NCBI GenBank assembly: GCA_024449915.1
Contig: JAMZAV010000027.1
Location: forward strand, 1,178,001 to 1,242,000
Length of the DNA: 64,000 bases
Source: Sweltsa coloradensis
Lineage: Eukaryota; Arthropoda; Insecta; Plecoptera; Chloroperlidae
Reading direction: 5' to 3'
The notes below the pieces were generated by a model. The model searched no databases. It saw only the letters and a program-made list of their open reading frames with translations, and was not told the origin of the DNA. The position numbers and the translations under genes are program-made. Positions 50,089 to 63,766 of the stretch are shown here, in pieces. Numbering within the stretch: the stretch's first letter is position 1; every line of letters starts with the position of its first letter.

Positions 50089-52091
50089 GTGAGTTTTTAT
50101 AGATTTAGTTTTCAAATTTTTGCAATCCATTTTTCGTACGATTACAACATTCAACTATTCACTATTCTACTATTCAATGTGAATGAAAACGTTAACCTAA
50201 ACCAAGGACCATGCTCACATCAATATTTTTATTTTTGCCTTTATTATAACAAATGATGATCAACATTCGACCCTTATATATCCTAAATGTTAGAAACGCG
50301 CCTCTAAGAAACCTATGAAACTTCACCATGAGTCCTATAGATCTCCCATAGCACCACACTTCTGTTTTACTTCTGGATTGGTCGCCTCCCTTCCACTCTT
50401 TCCACCAGTGTTATCTTGTGGTCACTGATTCCTTCCACAACCTCAGTTTTAAACCACAACTCTTCTGGTCTCAAGAACTATTCATACACACGCTACGCTA
50501 ACAGTTAAATGTATTGTTTCCATTCTCCAGGTTCGCTATTCAATCCACCAATCCAAAGTTTTATTATTAAGTAATGAGATTAAAATTTTACTATGAAAAA
50601 CTTGGTTGGTGAACGAACTATGCAAATATAAATTCACAAATTAAATGAATAGTGGCCGTCAGTGTGCCACGGAATACTTTTAATCACATTAGGCTATGTG
50701 TTTGTTTTAATCAACCAACACAGTTTTTCAACTCTGTATGTGAATGAAAAATTGAAAATTGAAGCAATTTAACAATTACTTTTTAACGTTGATATTTACT
50801 AAAAAAAAATTGATAATTCATATTTTTAATGGATTTGCTACATTCATTACTGTTTTTGTCAGTTCTGTAATATTTTCTAAACTACACTTCACCTTAATTT
50901 ACAAATAAATTACATTTCAAATCGGCTACACGCGTAAAGTCCAATATTTTCAATCATTTTCGTTTTAACAAACACAACTCTTTATCAATGTTATAGTACA
51001 CCTACAAGGGAACTATATACCTGAAAGCTACAAATATAATATATATACATTTATTACTAGATGGAGCAAGAAAATACAGTATTGGTTCAACGATTTACAT
51101 TCAGTATCAAGCGATTGCACAATACACATAAATACAATTACCTCCATCTCAATCAATTCCGAACCGTGTTCACCTCTCTTGTAACTCACCCCCTTAGTCT
51201 AATTTCAAAGCCTCCCTCATGCCTCCCGTCATAACCACGTCCCGTCACCCCTGTAGAGAGTACGCAGAGAACATCTTCCATGTTGTCCTCCGTGCATTAT
51301 CTTCGCATGTAATCCAGGTAGGCCTATCTCACACACTGTCCATTACACATTAATCAAGCACACAGTTACGTCGGGTTATCGTGTTTTCCCGCGCCTAACC
51401 TAATCTCTAAGCTCGCATTTAACAGACAGCTGAGCGTTGTTATTGTCGTGCGAGTGAAGTGAAGTGGCTGAGACGACGTCTCGGAGCGCTGGAACAACAA
51501 GACGTACGTCCCATGGTTTATGCCTCCAGGTCTGCAGATGCACAGTTAATTCTCGGATGTAATTTATTCCCCCGCAATCTGGCAGAGGGAAAGGTACTGA
51601 TCCATACATCCCCTTTCCGTCCTCGTGATGAGAAACCGCATCGTTAACCTCACGATTCATGCTTATAATCAATCTCATCTTATACGGTTGATTAAAATAT
51701 ATTATCTTGTCTATTTTGTAGTAATAATGTATTGGAATCTATATATTTATCGGTAGTTAATTGAATTAGTTTACTATATAATTATCTTTCATGCAGACCT
51801 AAGTTAAATTAAACTAAAAACTCGTTAAAATAAAAAATAATATATTTAATAAGTATATATATTACTATTTAAAAATACATCTCTAAGACATAATAACTTG
51901 ATTTCAATTGTTGAAAATTTTGCAAAAAAGATTGTTTATACAATAAAGTACTTAACTTGTAATAAAAAAATGTATTTTTTTATTTTTATTCTAGCCAGCC
52001 AAACGTATTGCACTCAGTTTTGAATGTCCCAAGTGGTTTTCTTGAATAACACTAGGGGAGCGCATCCAGACCAGAGTGGAATCCCTTTTTT

Positions 52092-52499
52092 GTGCGGCTC
52101 ATTGGTCTTGTGGCTAGCGTATCAGCTTCCAATGCAGAAGGTTCAGGGTTCTATTCCCGTCAAAGTCAGAAGTTTTTTTTACTTCTGATTTGGACTTAAG
52201 TCCATCAGTTCTTTTCTTAGGAGTTTTAAACGGTGACTTTGGAGCCGTCCTAGCAATGAAGGACATAATAAACTCAGAGTTGTTCTGAATCAGCCTTGTT
52301 GATTCTGGCGTTGATCCGCGGGTGTTCGCACTGTCCATACCACTGATTGCTATATTTCCTATTGAAAATATTGATCTTTCGTTGGTTACGCTCACTCGAC
52401 GATTGCGTCGGGGCCTACAGGGTTGGCTTGGTCGCTTTGATTTACTGTCCCCCACTGGAAATCACTTATAAAACTGGGTAGGTTGACTCTAAATACAAT

Positions 52500-52500
<1 letters not shown>
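52092..52500 (+). mobile_element. tRNA-derived SINE, family 1, full length
   Basis: The head GTGCGGCTCATTGGTCTTG has a slightly decayed B box GGTTCTATTCC. The full body has GATCCGCGGGTGTTCGCACT and GATTGCGTCGGGGCCTAC. The 3' tip is GACTCTAAATACAATTT, and its tail runs directly into the TTTA microsatellite. The minus-strand 113-residue frame at 52114-52455 is a reading of this repeat. Confidence 0.88.
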
Positions 52501-52629
<129 letters not shown>

Positions 52630-53435
52630 TTTCTTTCTTTTTTCTTTCTTATTTTCTTTCTTTTTATTTTTTCTTTCTTTTTTTTTCTTATCTTTTTATT
52701 TCTTTTTAATTTATTTATTTATTTATTTACAAAATCCAATTTTTACCTCCAATGACCATCACAAAATACTTCATTTATCAAATAAAATGTTTTATTATTA
52801 TTTCCCAATAAAAAATTGAATTATTCTTTTGTATTATAGATTTGCGTAGCAATGAATTATTGGCTGACGTTTGTTTGCAATTAATTGACGCGGAAAATAC
52901 ACAAAACACATATTATAAATTCGCTGATTATAAAAAAAACTATTTTTCCGCAGTTGCCAACATTACAAAATGTAGACCCACTTTATTAAAAATGAAAACG
53001 AAATAAGCGGTGGGGAACTTAAAGGGGAAATCGAAGCGTTAGTACGGAATCATTGTCGGTAAAGTTTGCTGCGAACGACATCTTGTCTACTGCCCCCATC
53101 TCGAACATAACTTCGCAGTACGCAGTCTGAATTTTATTTTAATTTGTTTTGCATTTTGGAGTGTTTTAATTTTGTATTCAAAATATTAATGTGGCTATGG
53201 CTGATGTTGATAGGTAACGAATTCCAATATTGCTTGTTCAAAATCTCTTAAACATATATTTCAAAAGTATAATTGATATTGTTGGATTTTACTCGTTCAC
53301 AGGAATAATGCATGAAGGTTTTCCACCACTTCATTATCTCACACAAAACTGAATGTATTGTCCTAGTTAGGGAGGATTAATATCGCACACTACAAGTAAA
53401 ACTCAATGATATTACCAATTAAGTTCGTTTTTTTT

Positions 53436-54081
53436 GGATGAGCGAAGCGAAGACTTCAATTTCACTGACCCCCAAAAAATTTAGCTCGGGTGTTTATTTT
53501 ATATATTTTGTTTGTTTGTTTGTTTTTTTGTCTGTTTGTTAACTCTCTACCAGGCAAACGGCATATCCGATCTTGATGAAAATTGGAGGGGGCCTTCGAA
53601 ATCTCTAAACTTAGAGGTGTATTGTTTTTGGGTACAATCAAAGAAATATTTCTCATGAATATCGATTACGTTTTTATTTTTGTTCGATTTTTTGCGTGAT
53701 GTTTGTTAGTGATATAGGTTGGGCTACAAACGGTACTTCCATCTGATTAAGATTATGGTACGTCTTTGAAAGAAAAGTCGAAAAAGTAAACATAATTCAT
53801 AGAAAAATTTTAATATATTTTCTAGAGTTTTAATATAATTTTAGTAAATAATTAACAAGTAACTATAGAAACATGACAACAATCACCTACAATGCGTATA
53901 AAAAGCAAGTCTTTGGGCCTCCAGATATTTGACATTCTAATTACCATAGCATTTAGTACTACTTTAAATGATTTTGCAATGGAACTTAAAAGTAAAGAGA
54001 TCCCACTCATACTAAAAACTTAAAAAAGTTCATCCATCAACGCGACTAAAAAAAGCGTTTGCGAAGCTTCCTAGTTAATAG
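53436..54081 (+). mobile_element. GAGCGAAGCG-type dispersed repeat, copy A
   Basis: It opens GGATGAGCGAAGCGAAGA and closes near CATCCATCAACGCGAC then TTCCTAG. The middle has CCGATCTTGATGAAAATTGG, then GCCTTCGAAATC and GGTACAATCAAAGAAATATT. It aligns in order with 55496-56273. Non-coding; class uncertain. Confidence 0.7.
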
Positions 54082-54769
54082 TGAATCCCATCGAAGCTCA
54101 CGATTGCATAGCTTGTTACGAATTAAAAAAGAAATTCGTATTTTATATCTTCCATTCAGTCACCAAACTGATATTCAGTGGGCGTCTTCTATATATTTTT
54201 AAATTAACATTTGTATAGAATCATTCTTCATTTATTTTGTGTGTAATTCACATTCGAAGTCAACCAATGGATGCCAGTATATTTGACGTGGTTGCATGGT
54301 AAAATGCTTTTCTGTCTACGTAAAAATATTCATCCGATTTAGTTTTAAGTTCTGACTTAAGCGTGGATTTCGTGTGGCATTTGATTTTAGTATGTAAGTA
54401 TTTTTTTTTCTTTCTTGTAGGCTAAAATGTAGATTTTCACACATTCATTTACCGATAAGACCGATTGCGACCAATACTTGGAAAATCACATTTAAAAATA
54501 CAAAATTATTTATAATTCGTTGATTAAGGTTGCAATTAATTAAAGTCCATTGTTGTATAATATTTGTCATTTAAAACAAAAATATAAACTCATTGTGATC
54601 AAACCACCCGTTTATATCTCATGTTAATATAATTTTATTTTGCAAACCGTTTGAAACAAGTCTGTGAATCCGAAGTGGCTGTGCGCCTGTCCTTGCGCAC
54701 TGAACAAAGATTAGAATCATCGCCCCAAGCCGCGGCTCTGTTTTACTTCCTCCCACCAGACAATCAGCG

Positions 54770-54816
54770 TCGCGGGGGGTGGGGGGGTGGGGAGGGGGGG
54801 GGGTCGCGGATCGAGG
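54770..54816 (+). other. G-tract cluster, possible G-quadruplex
   Basis: Successive G tracts of 6, 7, 4 and 10 or more separated by one or two other bases. Four or more G runs this close can fold as a quadruplex on the + strand. Confidence 0.6.
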
Positions 54817-55495
54817 TTGCTCGCCGTACACAGGAGCTTAACATAATCAGCGTAAGTAATTATTGGGTTTGGAAACTTTAGATCCATTAAAAACGTTTGC
54901 CGTTTAGAGGGACTAACAAAGTTTTTCTGTAAACTAAGTTTTAAAATGCGCGTTCTGCTATCTCCATCTGATTTCAAAGACGAGCGACCGAGGAAGAGAG
55001 TCAAGCCTGGAGTGGCTCACTAAGAGATCGAGATCATATCTTATAACCCCGGGATAATGAGAGCCTATTATCGGGCTCGACTGACATTATTCTGCGATAC
55101 AAAGGAAACTTAATTGTGGTACTAGGAGTTTACAAGTTTTACTACGATAAATTATTACTCATCTTGTAATATTTAGATGACAGATTAATTAATGAGAGTT
55201 ATTGTTTATTAACTCGCGTAGATGGGTGAAGAAGTTTTCAACTTTCTTCTCTTCTGTATTGACGACTTTCACATAGCTTCCTGAATGAGGAACATAATAT
55301 ATTTTTGAGGTATCTAGTAAAATTCCATGTTTTGCACTTTGCTACCAAAATTTGTTTAAATCACGTCCAACCTGAAAAGCAGATTCTTGCCGTATCACAC
55401 TTAGTTTTTCTGGCAAGAGCAATGTTTATGAAACGTTAAGTATTATGAATGTCGATAAACGTGGACTTGTTCTCTTATTGATTTATATAATTATT

Positions 55496-56273
55496 GGATG
55501 AGCGTAGCGAGCGAAGCGAAGATTCCATTCTACTACACTGGAGAAAAAAATCCGGAATGTTTTTTTTTCTTTCTTTTTTTTTTTGTATTTTTGTGTGTCT
55601 GTGAACACGATTCCGGCTAAACCGATACTCCGATTGCGATGAAATTTTATGGAGACCTTCGAAATCCCCGAACTTAGAACTGCATCGTAGGAAAAATCGA
55701 TCAAAAAATTATTTCTCTTGAAAATCGCAATTTTACGATTTTTTTGTTTTTCTTTTTTGTTTTTGTTTGTATTTTTGTGTGTTTGTTAACACGATTCCGG
55801 CTAAACCGATACTCCAATTGCGATGAAATTTTCTGGAGACCTTCGAAATCTTTGAACTTAGAACTGCCACGTTTTTGGGGTACAATCGAAGAAATATTTC
55901 TCTAGATTATCGTACTTTTACGATTTTTTTTCGATTTTTAGTGCGATATTTTCGTGACATTTGGGCCGATTCTGACCAAACGGGTTGGGCTTCAACGTTT
56001 ATATTTCACATGGACATTAAAGTAATGGTGATGTATTGCTGTTTGAAAGAAAAGTTTTAAAAAATAGCCAGAATCCATAGAAATAAAGGTTTTAATATGA
56101 GTTTTTTCGAGGTTTATAATAACAATTAACAAGTAACAACAGAAACTTGACAACAATCACCTACAATGCATTCACAAAGCACTTGCAAAGGAAAAGTGGT
56201 CCCACGCAAACTAAAAACTTACAAAACGCTCATCCATCAACGCGGCGGGACTTTAGCGTTTTCCTAGTATTTA
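55496..56273 (+). mobile_element. GAGCGAAGCG-type dispersed repeat, copy B, with internal duplication
   Basis: It opens GGATGAGCGTAGCGAGCGAA and closes CGCTCATCCATCAACGCGG then TTTAGCGTTTTCCTAGTA. A unit of about 180 bp is present twice in tandem (about 55560-55740 and 55742-55925), each with ACACGATTCCGGCTAAACCG and GAGACCTTCGAAATC. Copy A has one unit. The ends share the inverted nine-mer GGATGAGCG / CGCTCATCC. Confidence 0.72.
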
Positions 56274-59200
56274 TTTAAATACAATCATTGTTAGGGTGGC
56301 GTTAGGGCCTGGTCTACATGATTTAATTCAATTAATTTACCTAGTGTCTCTTTTTATTCCGAAAACTAATTTTGAATTCTACAGAAACATCAAATTGTTA
56401 CATGTCTACAATATCATTTTCCTTTCCACAATGACACAAGAGACTACTTGAATTTTTAGTTGGCCATCACAGTAGCATAGCATAGCAGTTTTGGCTGGCG
56501 TTTCACATAATAGAGTTTGGTTGTAAAGGCGGTCACATATTGCGTATGAATGTATAGTGCCTTCTTAGGTACATTTTTCATGTGTCGCGCTGAGGGAAGC
56601 CGTGTCGCTAAACTGTAATGTCTTCATAAAACCAAGCCATTGGCGTTACGTGAAATCTTGCTTTGCTATTGCAGCTGCCCAGAAAACAGGCAAAAGTAGT
56701 TTCCTCAACGAGGTTTATGACTACAAATTATGCAGTGTATAAATTAGAGAATCTCTTGATACTTACCGACAGGCAAAATGGGCTCGCAATGGATTAACTG
56801 GTTGGGAAAGACGCGCGAAAATATTGTTGTGCAGAACTTTGAAGCTGGTAAAACCTATACTTAAAATATTATGAAGTGTGTAAAGTTCTGCTAGCACAAA
56901 TTAACACGGCCTTCGTTGTACTAAGCGTGATGATGTATGAAATATGTCGTATTTGGAGAGAACGTTTCATAATATGCGTTATGTGAGCGTGTGCGTGCGT
57001 GCGTGCGTGAGTGGTTCATTTTGATTTTTATTGTACGCACCATCAGCTTTTTCCGATCGCCAACGAAATGCCGACGGCAAGTCGCCATTCTCAATAAAAC
57101 GCTGAGCACAGAAAAAAGATTGGATTTCTTGTTATTGTGCAGTAGTTTTGAGGGAATTTCTTTATATTCTTAAGTGCTTAGGGGTTTGATTAAAACAACT
57201 CTTGCTTTGTTCTATAGTGAAAGAAAAATGAGGGAGTTCTTCAAAATTACTTCAACCACCGGCGACTAGGCCTTTTAATAGAATATTATTAAATTAATTT
57301 TGTAATTTTTATTGGAAAATCACGGATTTACTTTAACCGCGTGAAATATTGACTGGATGAGTTTTGGATGAGTGGATGAGTAATTCATAATATGATTAGA
57401 GAGTAATAATCAAGGAAAACATTAATTTTCATTTTTAGTTGGTACATGTAAATTGTTTGTATTGTAGGCACTTTGCCACCACCTGTGTCTTTGAACAATT
57501 TGTTTGGCGTAAAATTAAAACTACATAACCAACTAAATTATTCTATATATTCAATGAAGCCTGTAATTCAAGCCACCAGCAACACTGAGTGAATATTTTG
57601 ACGAGGTTTCCTTAGTCATACTATTCTACAGCAGACATCCCTTCAAAACAACATTCACTTCACTTCCCCGAAATCCCGGAAGTAAAACACCGGTCTGAAC
57701 ATGTTTGTTGTATGTTTGTGCAATGACCTTTGCATGGCGCTCGCGGTAGGTACATAACCGAATTATCGGAAAATTCTGCCACAGCCATGACTCGCTCTAT
57801 TTAGGTCAACGAGCTCCCCGCAATTAGTTAAACCCGGATATTGGATTATCTAAAATCTATACACCTCTAATTTGTTATTAAAGGTTTAATTAAACGCAAA
57901 ATTACAAATTTTTACAAACTTGTTGCAGAGAAATTGTAACTTTGTGTGTGTTTTATCCAAAATATGTGCAATGGTGTTTCACAAAGGTAAGCAGTAATAA
58001 TTTTTGGGCTTTGTATAAAATTAAAATAATAAAATCTTTTATCCTGACTTAGTAAAAAGAAAAAAAAAAGAAAATAGTATTTAAGTCAATGAAGCTTGCA
58101 TTAACATTAAAAGAAACATTAGTTATATAAATTTAGGCATGTAAAGAAAATATGTATCTACATTTTTATTTGCTTTAACACTCCTTCGATTAAAGCTGAT
58201 ATCGCCAATACCAAAGCTCTTGTTACCGATAACCTTTGCCTTTTAGTACCACTGTTTATTTAGCCTCAATTGATGAATATATATAAAATTAATAAATTAG
58301 CTGACAAAAGACCGTCAATTAAAGAAAGCTAGGTTTAGTGTGTTATATTTTACTGTGATTTTTATTCGTACTTCTCTGCACATGGCAACTGATTGTATAG
58401 GTGATTCGCTACGTCATAAGAAAATAAAATATGTATTAACTCACCAGTGCACGTTTAGTAACATTAGCTTTTGTCTGACAATATCAACGATTCTCGTCCC
58501 TTGCAGTCGGATATGGAATTTGATCCGTTGGACTATTAAGTTGATGATAACTCGATTGTTAAGTTAAATGCCGGTTCAACTCGACAACTAAATTTATATA
58601 GACAAACAGCTTAACAGTATAAATTAACCGTTAATTACGACTTAACAGGCCAGACACTCTCGCGTATTTTCCAAGTTGGCAGAGCAATCATAATCAAACG
58701 CCAATTAATATTAACTTTCGGAGCGTGTTTGTTTTGGGTTAGTTCAAGCTTTCGACTTACGAGTTTCAGCACATTGTGTTTGTCTTCGGGCAAGCTTTTC
58801 GTCGAAGTTTCGAACACATAAGCATCTTAGTGTCTTATTAAACAACCTAACTAGACGCAATATAAAACCCGCCCTTCCCAAAGATCTAAATATAACCTTC
58901 GACCCTTGTTAAAGCAAGATGGGAGTATATGCTAGGCAAGAGAATCATATCGTATGAACCCGTGATAGAATATTTATCATATCCACAAATTTCTTAGAAA
59001 AGGCTTAGATTTATAAGTAATCTTCACGCAATATCAGATGTGCATAAACTATCAAACATTAAGTAAACTTAGGGTGGTGATGGAAAAAAGCACGTAAAAT
59101 TCGAAAGGTTGTTAATACGTTCAAATTTAAAATAGGGAAACATTACTACTGCCATTGAGTATAGAACTCAATGCTACTGCCGTGTGCATGTATTTTAAAA

Positions 59201-62200
59201 ATATGTATTTCAAAATTATTTTTGAAATAATTACACGAGGCATGCCTAGTTATTTACAAAAAACAATTCTTGCACCTTATTCCATTAAGCTTTTATTCAT
59301 GTAATATGCAAATGAAAGTGTACTTGTCTTGTATTTTATATGAGTTCTGAATGATGTAACTCATTAGTGAATGCTTAATAAATAAATGCATAAATCATAC
59401 AACTAATAAAGAGGATGTAGAGAACATAAATGTGGTGTATTAACCCATATATTTTATTGTGATTACGAAAACAAAATAAAGCAATTTAAACATAATTATA
59501 ATAAGTAGTTTTTAAAACACGTGCGAGATACTAAAACCCTTCCCTATTTTAGTTCTTATAGTGTTGAAAACTTCAAGCCAGATGCAGAGTAGTCCCATAA
59601 GACGACTTTCGCTTAGCATTCCCTAAATGTTGACAGTGAAAGTGTATACGAGCCCAAAGACTCGCAATTCACGCGTGGGTAAGCATTCAGGAGAAATGCT
59701 GCCCTATATTCCGTTTCGTCTTGCGAGCGGCAGTCGAGTAATCAACATTTTATCACATTGCAGCCCTTATGTGCCCGTCTTGCACAGAACACCCGAATGC
59801 CTTGTGTGAGCTGGGACATGCATATTTTACATGTCGGGGCTATTTAAACACACCTTCCACTGGTTCAGAATAAGCCACATGCGCGCTAGAGGGTGTAAAG
59901 GATAATCCCTAATCGGGTGAGAGACTGAATGGAAAAATAGTGGAACGGATTTCTATGATAGGATTCTTCTTTACTTACAAAAACGATAGCTTTGCAGTTT
60001 AAACGTTGTTTTTATTCTTCAAAATCGAAAAATAGACTCCTTTCCGCGGTAATATTTGTTTGATATTATATCTACGGTTGACAAAATTTATGATACCGCA
60101 GTCGCGGTTTTCTCTCGCCAATCATAACAGATGTATAGGCAAGCACAGCTCTGCATTAATTTTGTTATAATCAAGATATGGGAAAATTACACGAATTTTA
60201 ATCAATCGTTTTTATGTCTGAATCGTCTTTAGACTGAATAAAACCCTCTCCATAAATAAATAAACCCCTAAAAACCAGGTGGTTAGTGTAAACCCTAATA
60301 CATTAACATTTATATTACAAACATTATTAAATTGTAGTTGTATTCAAAAAGTCATCATACAACAATCACCATTATTACAGTCATTAAACTTAACAAAATA
60401 CAAATAAATAATAGCATGTAAAATACAAAAGAAAAATATTTGTACAATCTGCATAATATGAAACGTGAATTGAATGAAACTACAAACATCATTGATTTCC
60501 GGGATTGATTTGACCAAATATCTTTCATCTTAGCCTATATTATTTTTGTATGCTTCATTGTATATTGAATTCATTTTGTAAAAATTATATATTTTGGGGA
60601 TTTTTGTAAGTTTTTCGTTTGTTGTTCGTTTGTCAGAAAATCAAAATAACGGGGTAATGTCCAAAAGTACCATTTTAAATATTTAATGCTACAAATTCTT
60701 TAAAGTTGAAGTTTCGTTACGTCTCCAAAGAATTTCCATCTCGACGACAATTTTAAGTATCAAGATTTATTTCACAGTTGTGAAATCAAAGCTAAAAAAT
60801 AAACAAAGAATCTCAGAAATATTCGCAAGGAACAATCCAAGAAAACCAAATAACGTGATATCTTGCGCGCTACTAAGTGTATATACTTCGATGTAACGAA
60901 CACGCTAAGGAAAAATCAATACCAAACTTAAACTTTGAAGAAAAGCTGACTGGAATCTGTCTTTACTCTTTGTTCAGTGTTTTAAATGATCAAACTAAAT
61001 TCTTCTGAATTTTGGAATGGTGAAAATAATTGCGGATTTAACCAATGTTCTTCTCTCAGTGAATAATATTTGTCTTCTTATATATTATCGCAATCTAACT
61101 TAAAATGGACAGATTTCTATAAAAGGCCAAGTAAGATGGGGACAATGATATTTTTGTCGGTTTATTAAACTATCACGAAGTATTCCTTTCTGACAAATGG
61201 TCTCTTACACTTCCAATTATTATTTGCATTACTGACATGAATAGAGTTGCATCACGTACGTATACTTAAGTCAACATCTTGCTTAAAAATAAGATAAACT
61301 TAATGTGTATCACTTAAATTATGTTAAGGGACAGCTAACATTGGCGTTTACTATGTTTACGGATTGCTTAGCTTGTTTATGTACTTTAATATAAGTGAGT
61401 GTTAAATGAGCGGGGGCTTAATTATGATATTCCTTTTCAATCTAAAATAATCTAATAAAGAGATGTTAAACATATAGCTGCAATAATGAACACAATATTA
61501 TATACTATAAGTATTATTATCAAAATTTGTCAGAAAGACAGACTAACCAACCCAAGATTCGTATCGTGAACAATAAATATTAAAACGCAATATCAACCTA
61601 CAATAATAACGATGGCCATCGTGCAATGTTAAATTTCAATAAAAAATCTTTTGATTAAGAGAGAACTTGCGGTTTAGTTCAGTGCTTGTCTGCACACTGA
61701 ACGTAATGTTTTAACTTATTTGTTCTAGTCAAATGTACAATGAAACACTAGTTTGGTCCTCGTAACAACTTTGAGTTTGTAGCTGGCTGTACTTCTTAGG
61801 TTTTGTGTGTGTGTGTGGGTTCATTTGTATCCGAGCTAGCCCAAATTTATTTGAGGTGTTTTCTTATTGCCCTTTTAAACTCAAAAGAGATCCATTTCTC
61901 GAAAAATAAAGATTTGTCTTGTGTGAATTAGGTATCAGATGACAAATTATTAAACGATAATTTATCCGTCAGCGTATGCGGAATTTTCACTTGTAAGACG
62001 TGTTTGAAACAGTTTTGAAATTAACAAAAATTACGTTTTGTGAAACTATATATACGAAATTCTATCCTCAATTTCCGAAGCCTCTAGACTCTAGAGGCAA
62101 CAGAAATAACACATCAAAGATGTCCAAATGATTTCTAAATTTCGTCAATTCTCTCACCCGGCTCATGTCAACATTTAAAATGTCTTAAAGTTGTTTGACT

Positions 62201-62442
62201 TTTGTATACTTCAAATCTCGACTCTTTCCCTAGGCGTACTGTTGAACGAGATAAGACTGATGTCACGGTTGATTTTCAATACGTCTATCATCTCGTAAGC
62301 GAAATTTAATTTAATTTAAGACTATGTCACGCACCGGATGGGTACTTCCGGCTTACCACTTCAGAACTCATCATTTTTGGATTTTGTTGCCAAGCACAGG
62401 CCAAACAAAGAAACCGTTCAATACGGAATACAAACATCCGTC

Positions 62443-62530
62443 GTCCGCGGTGGCGTATTCTATTAGAGCGTAGTTCCGAAGAATACGACACCAAGGGCAC
62501 GTGGGTTCGAGTCCCGTCTAAGGCATGGGA
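62443..62530 (+). mobile_element. tRNA-like SINE head or tRNA pseudogene
   Basis: It has a perfect B box GGTTCGAGTCC and an A-box-like CGCGGTGGCGTATTC at tRNA-like spacing. The acceptor arms do not form a good stem, so a working tRNA gene is unlikely. Confidence 0.45.
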
Positions 62531-63434
62531 TATTACTTATTAGTAATTGTACTTCAACCAATCATCGTCTCGAATAGCAATAATGCAAGAAGAGACGTTA
62601 AGCAAAAAATTAGATCTATCGTTATGTTTGTGGAGCACGCCAAATAACACAATCTGCTGCATATGTTCTAATACTTTGCAAAAGAAATGTAAAAATAGAG
62701 TTGAACTATCGATTTTGATACATCAAATTTTTTTTATCTGTGCAACAAATTCTAGTTTTTAAAAAATGTTTTCATAGAGCAGGCCTACAATAAAAAATGT
62801 TTGGCTTACAAGATTGGTAAGATTTCGTCAAACATTCATAACGATTTTTACGTTCTCACACGCGCGATAATTGACTTGGCACCTCCACCATAAAATCACG
62901 CTTAACGAAATTTTAATAAATAAATTCATTTTTCTTGGGTCTATAGGAACGGCATAAAGAGCTAACACATTTATCTTCACTAAAATTCATATCCTCGTTT
63001 TAATTTTCACGATTTTAATATTTTAAAATTTATCATTATTATAAATTACGACATGGAGTCCAAACATCGATATCGAAATTATTGCCACATGTCAATATCG
63101 TGTCGAAATGTCGGATTTAACTGCCCAGTCCTAAGTGAAACCCTTTGCATGAAAAGCGTTGGTAGGCCTACTGTAATGACTTTTTTCGTAGAACTTGATT
63201 ATTTACTCAATTTTCAATTTAATCACTAGTGCTTCTCTTTCGGTTTATCGAGAACAAATGGAAATGATATAGCCGGCTATATAATATTCTGTGAATGGAT
63301 CTATACAAGAAAATAAATAAATTCAATAAAAAACATAACCTTTAAAGCTATTCTATAGCACTTTTACTGATATTTTGAAAGTCAAAGGAAAATTGCTGAA
63401 AGTTAGTTGTATGAAAGGGGAACTAGAATTTTTT

Positions 63435-63766
63435 AAAATTTGGGTCATTAAGAAAATGAAAGTTCTAGGAGCAATACTTTATTTTTAGGTGTGATTTTTT
63501 TAATTGTTTTAACACATCTTTGTCGCCTCCCTGAGTACAAGGGAAAATAATTTTCTGAAATAATGTTCGATATGCGATTTTTTTATCACATGGTAATAGT
63601 TTTGTACCGGTGGACGAAAAAAATCGTATATCAAACGTTATTTCAGAAAATAAATTTTCACTTATACTAAGAGGAGACATAGGTGTGTTTAATCAACTAT
63701 AAGAATCATATCTCAAAATTAAGTATTGCACCTAGAACTTCATTTTGTTATTGACCCGAAATTTGC
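63435..63766. mobile_element. 332-bp foldback element related to the 36351 family
   Basis: Two arms of about 150 bp are inverted around a short centre at 63592-63614 containing TTTTGTACCGG. Paired blocks include AAGTTCTAGGAGCAATACTT / AAGTATTGCACCTAGAACTT, TTTCTGAAATAATGTTCGAT / ATCAAACGTTATTTCAGAAA and GCGATTTTTTT / AAAAAAATCGT. The TTTCTGAAATAAC block and the TTTGTACCG centre are shared with 36351-36975. Confidence 0.78.

Noticed and set aside
51459..51647. Next exon of the receptor tail
   Set aside because: No acceptor in the required phase and no family motif; listed only as a GC-rich block.
52114..52455. 113-residue minus-strand open frame beginning MGDSKSKRPSQPC
   Set aside because: The same peptide start appears at 6115 and 13181 because all three are readings of the family 1 SINE body; not a gene family.
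56675..56742. Tail exon after a TTTGCTATTGCAG acceptor
   Set aside because: The frame stays open only a few codons and no donor follows before the stop.
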